Below, piece after piece: positions 54,961 through 64,000 of a stretch of DNA of 64,000 nt; the first letter of the stretch is position 1; each line of letters begins with the position of its first letter. A program made the position numbers and the translations under genes. Under the pieces are notes generated by a model. The model did not search any database. It was not told the DNA's origin and worked only from the letters and a program-made list of their open reading frames with translations. The stretch is taken from positions 159,774,001 to 159,838,000 of the forward strand of contig JBITNC010000001.1 in assembly GCA_050084985.1 (NCBI GenBank). The letters run 5' to 3'. Source of the DNA: Nageia nagi (lineage: Eukaryota > Pinophyta).

Positions 54961-57400
54961 GAACCCTGCCACCATATAATTATTTACCTTCATCACACTT
55001 CTACTGATTTTCATACGTATTTCATTTCTTTTAGACCAAGCATCCATCTTCCTATTGGTCAAATAGATTATCCTTCTAAGCATCTATGTTTCAAAATCGG
55101 GGGCATCCTCTTCAAACACTACAAAATTCTCTCCACCAATGGGTACTTCACTTTTATTTTTTGTTTTTTTATTATTTGGCTCCCTTTTTCAGTAGATCTT
55201 GTATTAATAACATTCAAGTCTATAGTGCAGTTTTTTGAGGCACATTATTGCAGAGTTATTTTGCCCGATGCTTCCTCATGTTTGTAGAAATTTATCAATT
55301 TCTTTTCATAGATTTCATTTCCACTAGGACTAATCTATGTTAAATTCAGCACAGCAATTTAAAGTACAGTGAGTACAGTTGCATGGTCACATCAACTTCT
55401 TGATACCAGAAAGTAAACACCATAGCCTAAAACAAGAATTAAAAAAAAAAGTCTAAAATTAGGTTTCAAAAAATGTTGTTTCCCTACTTAATTGAACTCA
55501 ATTTAGTACAAGAGTTTTTCAAATATCTTTCTTTGCATTTCACTCTTGAATCAAATGTTAAGTAAAAGTTATGCTTCCTGTAAAAAGATTGTTTAGTTTT
55601 TATTCTTTTATTTCTAATTCTAGCATACAAAGGAGAATCCATGCCTTCTAAAGTCTTTACTAAATAATAGCCATAAACAATAAATGTCCCAAGTCCACAA
55701 TAACAGAAACCACAAGCCTTAAATCCAGTTCTTGGAGAAAGCTTCTACTTGTTACATAGGTTAACTTGAATACCATTTGCAGTAAATTTAATCCAAGAAG
55801 GCACCAGGAGGAAGTATAAGATACAACACATCTTTAATAGTGATGTCTATTCAACAGAATATTCAAGATTGCGGGATTATCTCATGGTTAAGAAACTTAG
55901 ATATGCCTTTTCTATTCAATGAAAGTTGGGACAAGCAAACTTTGATATGTCAAGCTCATGTTCAATATGAGTTTAAATTCACTATCATCACATTTATAGA
56001 AAACATTTTCTCCTAAGAGGTGAAGAAAAAGTTCTGTTTACATAACAAAATGTATGGACAGTTATGTTGACTGTATTGTGACAAAAACAGATATTTATAT
56101 GCTGCTCTATCCTGAATCAAAATGGGCAAAATCAATCAAACTAGGGGTAGAAAGGTGCGATAGTTAATCTCTTGAGTTGATTACAACAACATCAGGACCC
56201 ATATTTAGACTCTGCTACTCGTAATTGCTCCGACTCATCAAAGAATGTAAAGGTCAATGACAAGGCAGTAATTTGGGCCCCACATTCTGAGGCAATTTAC
56301 ATGTGACAAGCGCTGACAGCACATTCACAAATGGAGCTAGTCTGTCTTTATGGCTGCTAAGTACCCAGATTGCTGTCTTGTGTATATGGAGACTATACAA
56401 AGTTCTTATAAGATCATATCTTACATCTCTCTTTAGGTCAATTATGGCAAATATTCTGTAACATGAATAGGTTTTCATAAGTCTAACAAGGTTGTTGAGG
56501 TTTCTCTGCCTGCTTCTTAGAATTTAAGATTGTTCAGGTCTCTTGCCTGATTCTTAAAACTTAAGGTTGCTAAGAAGGTTCCTGAAGTTTTTGACTATAT
56601 CAACGCACAACAGACTACTATTATGACATCCTCCAGAAATATTGAAAATCATGAGAAAGAAGATTGAGAAAACAGAATTGAATCAACAACTGAGGAAAAT
56701 AGATGAATGAGACTCTGAAAGAAAGTACATATAAAACAAAATTTTAACAGGGTAAAAGAACCATAGGAATGTAAACATTATGGTAATGTAAACAAGACTT
56801 AAGGATCTAAACCCAAGAGGATAAATTCTAGCCATAGTATTTAAGGAGAAACTAAGTATGAACTAAAACACTATGGCAGTGCAAACAAGACTCAAGGAGC
56901 TAAATCCAAGGGGATAAACCCTAGCCATATTATCCAGGGACAAATGCATACAGCCATGCAATGGAAGGACCCCTCAAGAGAAAACAATTGATGAAGATTG
57001 AAGAATACAAACATCTACATCAGCATTTGGTAGAGACAATATGATCATCCCTTCTTAAAGTGAATTGGATCCTATTTTAAAAATATTATTTCCTTTCAAA
57101 TCAGACAAATTCTTTATCAACTATCTTAAAAAATCTTGATGCGCATGGCTTTTCTCCAACTACAAATCTTTACCTTCATCATCTTCAAAACTCTTGATGC
57201 ATGTGACTTTGCTCGCCCTCCAAAGAGGTTTAAGGTAACTTGGATCAATGGGTTTCAAAACTCCCAATAACTCGATGTCTCATTTCTGGAAGGAACATAA
57301 AGTGAGAAAATGACCATGCCCTTCTTTGTCTGGGCCACTTGAATTTATGTTGATTTCTTTTGGATGCAAGTGTCATGTGCCTTTTCTCCATTTATGCCTT
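54961..57400. other. intronic stretch without recognised elements
   Basis: AT-rich on both strands, no domain and no terminal repeats. Open frames here are short and unconvincing. Confidence 0.5.
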
Positions 57401-58270
57401 TTGACACATGTAATGGCCAATGGGGTCCACTTGGGGCTTGACGTCCATCCTTAGGAGGCATCTAAGCACAAAACAATGTAATCTAGGAGTGAGTTTTGTA
57501 GTTAGGGATGCTTTACTATTAATTACATTTGTATTTAGGCATTATTGTAACCAAATGATAGGCATTTAAGGTAAATTGTGAGCCCCAAAGTGGGACGTCA
57601 AGCTCATTTTATGTCATGATTATGGTCCAAGTCTTGATTGTACACATCTTGAGGTGAATTCCTAGCGCAAGGCTTGGGACGACCCTTAGATGCTAGTTTA
57701 CTTGATCCCAAGACCCCCATGCATGGATTCTTGTAGTGCTCCATTGGCTTCATAGTGAGACGTCCAGCTAGTTAGGTGCTTGGCGCATCGTTTGGAAGAT
57801 AACTATTGATCATACTTGTCATCTGCACTCAGGGATTGGCGTGGAGTCATCTCTTGGCCTCTTGTGGACGAAAACTTGCTGGAGAAGGGTTTAGTGGGAC
57901 GTAGCCCTCACTAGATCTGACTAGGACCGAAAACCCTTGGTTAGTGTTTCAGTTGTTTAGTTCCAAATCCAGGTGTTTGACCCCATTTCCAGATGTCAAC
58001 CTTCCAAGAGCATATTTGTCATTGCTGAGTGTTAGATCTAGTCCATAGAGCCAGATGTCAAGCTTATTTGGCTTCTTCCATTGTATTTGTTCTATTTTGA
58101 TGATATATTGAGATGTGGGCCCTTGGATCCAATTTTTGTGTCATAATTGAGCATCCTTGTGTGACGTTTGCATTTTTGAGTTGTATTTGTGTAATTGGCA
58201 TCATTTCTTGTCTATAATCCTGAAGTTGAGGAGTTGTCTATAATCCATAGTGTCCCAACAACCTAGCAAA
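57400..58270 (+). repeat. repeat-like segment, possible LTR/leader of an unknown element
   Basis: Less AT-rich than its neighbours, with recurrent words such as GGGACGTCAAGCTC, GAGACGTCCAGC and CTTGACGTCC. The string GTGAGCCCCAAAGTGGGACG near 57575 resembles GTGAGCCCCAAGTGGGATG in the inverted repeat at 62829-62955. It precedes a plus-strand ORF relic, which suggests promoter or LTR function, but no clear ends were found. Confidence 0.35.
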
Positions 58271-58287
58271 AGGAGTGGAATTTTGAT

Positions 58288-59370
58288 ATGAATAATGTCA
58301 TCAATTTAATGCATAGATACCATCAGAGAAAAATAGAAGATGATGAAGATGAAAGGGTTAATGAAGCGGAAATGGAAGAAGAAAAAGAAAGTGATATAGA
58401 AGGTTTTGTCACTGTCAAGGAAGATGGGTTATCCATTGATAGAGTCTACACAAAAAATAGGCATCCTCAAGGTCCTCAGGATATAATGATGCAGAGAAAA
58501 GATGTGAAAATGAAGATAGAACCACATGGGCAAAAACACCTCATTTGCTTAGTTGGGGAAATTGTAGAAATATGATTTAAAAAGAGAACAAGAGATCAAT
58601 GACCTAAAGAGACAATTGACCAAGAAAAACAAGCTGGTGAAAGAGATCCAAGCAGCCGGAATGAACGCCAAAGACATTAAATTGATAGCTTCATGGAATA
58701 TGGGAATCAACTTGAAAACGGAATTGCTGACCAATGAGGTAATGAGGGCTGTTCAGAGGATTTGTACACAATATTCCTATATTCTGAGGGGAGAGATAGA
58801 GGTGGAAACTCTCAAACAGAAAATTGTAGAAAGTCTGAAGAAAGTCTAAATGTACTTTCCGGTAATAATAAAATTAGAAAGGGATGCAAAGGGTGAAGAA
58901 GTAAAAACAAGTTATTGTATCCAGTTTTATATCCAGCATAATTGGTTGCAGCATGCATCTGAAAAATGTGAATATCTTATTGGCATGAGAGCTGAATTGA
59001 AAAGGGAAATCCAACAATAGATGACTGACTACCGAATGAAGGTAGAGTTCGTCAGGAGGGAAGATGGCCAAGTCAGGAATTCAGAGGAGGTGGCCCTTGA
59101 ATCAAAAAAATTGATTGAAAAAATTCCTGAAAATTAAGGATGTTAACCTCATCAAAACAGGAACAATTATTGAGCATGACAGGTAATTGAACATTTGGCG
59201 ATACCAAATGGAGCAGACTTCTAAGGTGATTGACGAATATTGCCAGAAGGTGGATATGATGTTGAAAGTACTGCAAGGAGAGCTCCCCAGGAAGGTCGTG
59301 TTCATCAACCATGGCTATAGGAACTTCAACATTTCGGATGCCGAATGGAGTCAATTGCTGAAAGAATGAC
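58288..59370 (+). pseudogene. frameshifted coiled-coil protein relic, unknown family
   Basis: Three plus-strand frames in succession form one polar, charged protein. 58288-58575 begins with MNNVINLMHRYHQRKIEDDE and a Glu/Asp-rich stretch. 58580-58849 contains DLKRQLTKKNKLVKEIQ and IEVETLKQKIVESLKKV, likely coiled coils. 59187-59369 reads YCQKVDMMLKVLQGELPRKV and ends NISDAEWSQLLKE. No known domain was recognised. It runs opposite to the host gene within its intron, so it is probably a transposon-borne gag-like ORF, but that is inference. Phases differ, so it is dead as one protein. Confidence 0.45.
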
Positions 59371-59399
59371 ATGTCTTTTGAATATTTTATTAATACATG

Positions 59400-60708
59400 C
59401 ATGAATAGGGATAGTAATTAAAACTATTTTATTTTAATTTGAACCGTGAAGGATGAGTTTTTGCTCCCATGGATTCAAAGTGCGAAGACTTTGTTATTTA
59501 ATGCTTTTGTCAGAACTTTATGGCTTTTTTCAAGCCTTTTTAGAGCTCTTTTCAGTTATTCCATAAATTGCCATATCATGCTTAATATCATACTCACTTA
59601 GATTTATTGAGAAAAGTTTTCTTTGTCTGTTTTATGGAAACATAAATTCCCAAAAAATTTCACAAGACAACCATCTACTTTTCAATGTTTGTTATGTCTT
59701 CAGTGGAGGCTCCACAAGGTTAAGAAGTCATCCACATTTACCAACACTTGCTTAACTCCTTTCATGTCACTAATAATAAATTACAATCTGTTGCAGGCAG
59801 CCAATGCTAGTTCCCTCACATCAACTTTAATATTGCTAACCCCATGACTTCCTCTTAGTGAACATTCATATAAAATACCATGTTCACTTGAAAATTCTTA
59901 TATTGTACTTCTCAAAGCAATAAGTTCTGCATCATTGTAAAGTCCATTTAAGTCAATATGACCTCCATTATATTTATCCTTTTAATCCTTGTTTCTTTTC
60001 TTGATTGTCTCCTAGAAACTTGCCAGGCCATTATTAATGCCAATACCTATTATATATCAATTTCGAAATTTTGTTTCATCTATGACTATTTGGATTTAAA
60101 CAAGAATTGTTGGAGAAAAATAATTCTTCCATTTATAGATGAGAATGCATCCTTCCAAAGAGGGAAATGGGATGAAGGATTTGCCTAATATAGGGAACAG
60201 ATGCACTTTCCCATTAATACCAAGAATGACTCTACTGCCTTGTATGTATTCAGTGTTACTTGTCCACAAAGATAAGTCTAAGTTGGTTTCCATGAAAACA
60301 AGACTTAGAATCTGAAAGATTTTACCTCAACAGTCATTGTGACTCATTTTTTTGGCATGTAATGTTAGTTGATAAGTTCCAATACAATGCTAATTTGGAA
60401 AAACATTCATCTCAATCGGTACAAGAGTACCTGCATTGAAAAGTCACACTACAAAACTACCAAGAATCAATATTTTTTCAGTTAATGCCATGCCCATTGA
60501 AATTTCAGTACATTAAAGTATCTCTGCATTTGAAAACCAATTGTATCAAGTAACAACTGACCCTATATTTGACTTGTTATGAATTGTTGATTTTAAAATA
60601 GTCTCTTCTCTATATATAAGCCCTGGTCCCTTCAATTTTATTTCTTCAATAGCACAATGGATGCATTGTGATACAAAAAGCATGTAAAAAGAAATCTTGA
60701 CCTCTTAC
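59400..60708. other. intronic stretch without recognised elements
   Basis: Open frames at 59623-59847 (+) and 60096-60293 (-) look like chance or very old repeat debris. Nothing could be named. Confidence 0.4.
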
Positions 60709-60832
60709 CTATTAAGTGCATAATCAAGACCAGCAGCATCTGGCATTTCAAAACTGAATCCATTTGGCTCAATCCCTTGTTGTTCAGCTCTGTGTCTGTC
60801 ATAGTCTACATCAAATACTGTATCATTAAGCC
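60709..60832 (-). CDS. SS3: starch synthase III, penultimate coding exon
   Basis: A 124-bp exon on the minus strand between acceptor CTGCAG (before 60832) and donor AG/GTAAGAGG (after 60709). Two bases complete a Gly codon from the previous exon, then it reads LNDTVFDVDYDRHRAEQQ, GIEPNGFSFEMPDAAGLDYA and LNR. This is the segment following the (S/T)GGL.DTVFDVD junction in class III starch synthases, within the C-terminal (ADP-glucose-binding) half of the GT-B fold. The final AG joins the G of the last exon to form Arg. The preceding exon, expected to carry the FEPCGLTQ motif, is not found up to position 64000. Confidence 0.88.
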
Positions 60833-61784
60833 CTGCAGACACACAATAGCATTCTGTTAGGAATCCAAAACTTAGAAATTCTCTTTCAAGCTTACAGCTG
60901 TTCAAAGAATAGTCATCAAAGACATTACTATTAATCTATGTTCACATATTTATTAATCTATTAGAGAAATTATTTATTTATCAAATTCCATTGTAGTAGG
61001 AACAATCTTGCAGAGGAAATTGATTTACGAAATTAATCTCAAAACTCTAAATATAGCATTAATATCCATAACATAATTTATGTGAGAAATGTTGTATGAA
61101 AACAGAAAGGAAAACATATTAGCAAGGTAATAATAAATAATTGAAACAATTGTAAAATACATTAAACCCATCCACAAATTTGGAAAGGATAGGAGAATTT
61201 AACTTCTGGAATCATGAACAACATAAACAGGTGACAATTTTACTGTAAAAAGTGAATTCTTTCAATATGGAAAAGAAAACGATGTATAACTTTCAGGGAA
61301 TAATTGAATTTAAAAAAAGATAAAAAAAAAAACAGAATTTCGTTTAAGCAATTTGAACATGTCAACAGAAAATGAAGGGCAGTATATAGTTCACAAAAGT
61401 AAACTGCTAAAATTATTACATGTATCAAGAATAAATATATTATATCAGGACAAATGATGAGAAGATGCAACAAAATTCTCCTTCCAAAATTGTATCCTTT
61501 CCAAGTTAATCTGATCACAGAAGTAAATATTCACACAAGAAGAGTAGCATCAAAGCCATAAATTCCTCTTTGTATTCCATTGGGCACAAAGCACACTTAA
61601 AAATCACCTGTGGGACTATGTAAGAGATGTGAGCCAATTCTACCTGATCAGGATCTTCACCCAGAGGTTGAAATAAAAACAGGAAATATACATCAACAGT
61701 AGCCAAATAATGGTCCTATCTTGATTATCAGGGACCTGAACAAGACCAGTTCTAACAAGTATAGTGGCAGAAGATGTAGAATCC

Positions 61785-62700
61785 CAATCACAAATTCAAG
61801 TGCAATTAAGCCAATTCAATCAAACAAGCACCCACGTTTGATCTAGGGCATCCAATTACAGCTCAAACAATGCAATAGTGCTAACGTCTGGTCTAGAAGA
61901 GCAATTACAAGCATAAACCACTTTACAATGCCAACATTTGGCTTACACAATCATGGAAGTGCAAAAGTAACCCAACGATGCAAATATGGAAGTAAACACA
62001 ATACAAAATAGAGATCCAATTGCCCAACGGGTGTATTAATGATATGAAGTGACAACAATACAATACCAGGCCCAAAAGGGCTCAACGTTGGCCTCCAAGG
62101 AGCCAACTAGGGTACAACACCTACATAGATGTGATCAATGCTGGAATGGTGGAACATTGGATGGGACAACCTCACTCCCTCAAACCTAGATGCTCTGCTG
62201 TAGAACTCCCATGCCTAGAAACCACTGAAGGTAGGAATGCAACCGGATGGATTAAGATGCTGGACCTTAGCTGTAGATCAACAGGATCCCTCAGCCTATT
62301 AACCCTCCTAGATGCGCCTAGGGATGTGCTTGACATTGTGCCAAGACTTGTGTCCATTGGACAATATGAGCAATAATAATAATTACATATATCCAACAAT
62401 GATGCTCCAAGGCCTAATATAGCTCACCCTGGATCTGGATCTCACCTCAAAGTCATCACCCAACCTTTTTGGTCCAACGTTGGCTTCCTAGAAGCCCCAC
62501 AAACCCCAACGATGGTGCCTTGGGGTCACTCCAAGCCCAACGTGGGTATCTAGGCCTCCCTTATGCTACACGTGGGTCTTAGAGGGCATGCATGGGTTAA
62601 AGAGGCATGCGTTTGTCATGAGCCAACATGGGGATCTACGAGTCTCCCCAAGGTTGGCGCATGTGTACAAGTGCTCCCAATCTTAATGATGGGGCCATTC
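61785..62700 (+). repeat. left arm of a large imperfect inverted repeat
   Basis: Ordered words of this stretch recur on the opposite strand between 63860 and 62960. Examples are GTCTGGTCTAG near 61890, ATGCCAAC.TTTGGCT near 61930, GGATCTGGATCTCACCTCAA at about 62430, and GCATGTGTACAAGTGCTC at about 62660. Identity is moderate (many C/T differences). The copy is non-coding; the open frame at 62131-62376 lies inside it and is not conserved in the other arm. Confidence 0.7.
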
Positions 62701-62828
62701 GATGATTATCCATGCTCTATGTGACGTCCCCCTTGCATTATTGTAATTGATTTTGAAATCCAACAGATTCCCCTTTTGTAATATATTTTATTATTACATT
62801 CTACTTTCAGTTGTAGCTTGGTATAGAA

Positions 62829-62955
62829 GACTTAATGGGTCAATCGACCCCATTGTGAGCCCCAAGTGGGATGTCTCCCTCTAGATTAGGTGTTTAATTG
62901 TACTTGGCGATCCCAATACATGATTGTGGGAATCCCAAGGTCTATTTAGCACTTA
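62829..62955 (+). repeat. terminal inverted repeat, left member
   Basis: From AGACTTAATGGG to TCTATTTAGCACTTAG, this matches the reverse complement of 63860-64000 (AGACATAATGGG ... TTATTTAGCACTTAG) almost throughout, including GAGCCC.AAGTGGGA and GGGAATCCCAA. The pair could be the ends of a 1.17 kb inverted-repeat transposon. Confidence 0.75.
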
Positions 62956-63860
62956 GGTGGATGGATTAGTACTTGTACACATGCTTCAGCCTTAGGGAGA
63001 CTTCTAGACCCCTGCGTTGGCCAGTAACACCCAGGTTTCCCCCTAGATGTTGACACATGCCTCCTATACCCACGCATGCATTCTAGGATCCACATGGAGC
63101 ATGAGGTATGCCCAGATACCCATGTTGAGCCCAGATTGACTCTTAGGTGCCAACATTGGGGCATGAGGATATTGGGTGATGATATTGAGGTGAGATCCAG
63201 ATCCAGGAAAGCTATATTAGCCCTCGAAGCACTCATTGTTGGACATGTTTGATTATTACTACATTCATATCGTTCAGAGCACAAGAAGACTTAGCAACGC
63301 TAAGCAATCCCTTAAGTGTAGCATATAGGAGGACTATCAGTTAGTCTACGGCACTAGAGTAGCACCCTTGCCCATACGGTGGTATTCCAAGGTTGAGCTT
63401 CTACCATTCAATTGGTCACCAAGATTAGAGGAGGGCTCCTTCGATGGAGAGGATTCAAGTTTTGAGGAAGTGAGGCTATCCCATTCGTTCATTCAATTTG
63501 AGAATACATGTTATGTTCGAGTTGGCTCCTTTGAGGCCAATGCCAGCCATCTAGGGCCTGGGATTGTGTTATTGAACATTGTTTATTCTATATACAACCG
63601 GCGGGCATTGGATTTCATATTTGCGCTATAATTGTATATGTATGCAACGTTGTGGTGTGCTTACTCTTCCATGCATGTATGAGCTAGAAGTTGGCATTAT
63701 TGCATTGTAATTACTAGTGTGTGTTTGTATGAGCCAAATGTTAGCATTGTTGTGCTGTAATCACTTGTGTTTGATGCCCTAGACCAGACATTAGGGTTTA
63801 TTTGTGTGTTTTGAGCATTTTGCACTTGATATTGTATTTGGGTCTTTACACTCTAGTAGT
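62956..63860 (-). repeat. right arm of the large inverted repeat
   Basis: The reverse complement of this stretch follows 61785-62700 in the same word order. For example GGATCTGGATCTCACCTCAA occurs, in reverse, at 63185-63210. Open frames here (62946-63284 minus, 63368-63631 plus) have no counterpart in the other arm and are taken as chance. Confidence 0.7.
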
Positions 63861-64000
63861 GTCTAAGTGCTAAATAAGCCTTTGGGATTCCCAAAATCAC
63901 TTTTCGAGATCTCCAAGTACATTAAATCACACTAATCTATACTCGGGAGGGAGATGTCCCACTTAGGGCTCATATTGGGGTCCAATGGCCCATTATGTCT
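63860..64000 (-). repeat. terminal inverted repeat, right member, cut by the window edge
   Basis: Partner of 62829-62955. It reaches the last base of the window, so the true end and any target duplication lie outside. Confidence 0.7.

Larger units (their letters stand above)
54396..60708 (-). other. 6.3 kb intron of the starch synthase gene
   Basis: Bounded on the minus strand by GTAAGAGG (donor, 60708) and TTTCAG (acceptor, 54396). It contains the tandem exon duplication (54342-54960), an apparently unique AT-rich part (54961-57400), repeat-like DNA with recurrent GACGTC-type words (57400-58260), the coiled-coil ORF relic (58288-59370) and an unassigned remainder. Such length is usual in conifers. 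Confidence 0.85.
60833..64000 (-). other. upstream intron of the starch synthase gene (at least 3.1 kb)
   Basis: The exon at 60832 has a good acceptor, and no further exon of the family was found to the window edge, so this is intron if the gene is intact. The part 60833-61780 shows nothing recognisable. The rest is the inverted repeat below. Confidence 0.7.

Noticed and set aside
61515-61706. Possible further starch synthase exon on the minus strand
   Set aside because: The translation (FQPLGEDPDQVELAHISY) does not match the segment expected before the penultimate exon, which should carry FEPCGLTQ.
62131-62376. 81-codon frame as a small gene
   Set aside because: Located in an inverted-repeat arm and not conserved in the other arm.

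Overview
This window is nuclear DNA of a seed plant, most likely a gymnosperm (conifer). It is AT-rich, almost gene-free and packed with decayed transposable elements. The only host gene I can name is carried on very long introns. No bacterial signals (operons, Shine-Dalgarno sites, CRISPR) or RNA genes were seen. Placement in the conifers is inference; no marker in the window proves it.

Layout. 1-6.8 kb: LTR remnants and a broken minus-strand Ty1/Copia element (gag, zinc knuckle, protease, integrase) split by an unexplained 1.7 kb stretch. 10.0-12.9 kb: a small defective Copia element whose two LTRs enclose integrase pieces in opposite orientations. 15.7-20.3 kb: a possible LTR promoter and a Ty3/Gypsy gag relic. 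22.0-23.8 kb: a pentatricopeptide-repeat (PPR) pseudogene inside diverged direct repeats. 27.0-31.8 kb: a LINE 3' fragment followed by a long Helitron Rep-helicase relic. 32.3-35.8 kb: Gypsy RNase H, integrase and gag relics. 36.3-36.7 kb: a LINE ORF1-like piece. 38.2-39.2 kb: a plant-mobile-domain relic.

41.1-53.4 kb is the best resolved part, a three-level nest readable from target-site duplications. A ~0.91 kb MULE-like inverted-repeat element (9-bp duplication) was hit at its right end by a full-length ~6.0 kb L1-type LINE (14/15-bp duplication). The LINE reverse transcriptase was then interrupted by a nearly intact 5.28 kb Copia element (5-bp duplication; two 635-bp LTRs differing at six sites, all transitions).

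54.2 kb to the right edge is the 3' end of a class III starch synthase gene on the minus strand. The last two coding exons are separated by a 6.3 kb intron, and the next exon upstream lies beyond the window. The 5' part of the last exon has been tandemly duplicated into the intron with a usable-looking splice acceptor, giving a candidate truncated alternative terminal exon. The introns also carry a frameshifted coiled-coil ORF relic and, at the right edge, a large imperfect inverted repeat.

Besides the starch synthase exons, the only long nearly intact coding sequence is the Copia polyprotein, which has three small lesions. Everything else coding is pseudogenic, and large stretches hold nothing I can identify.
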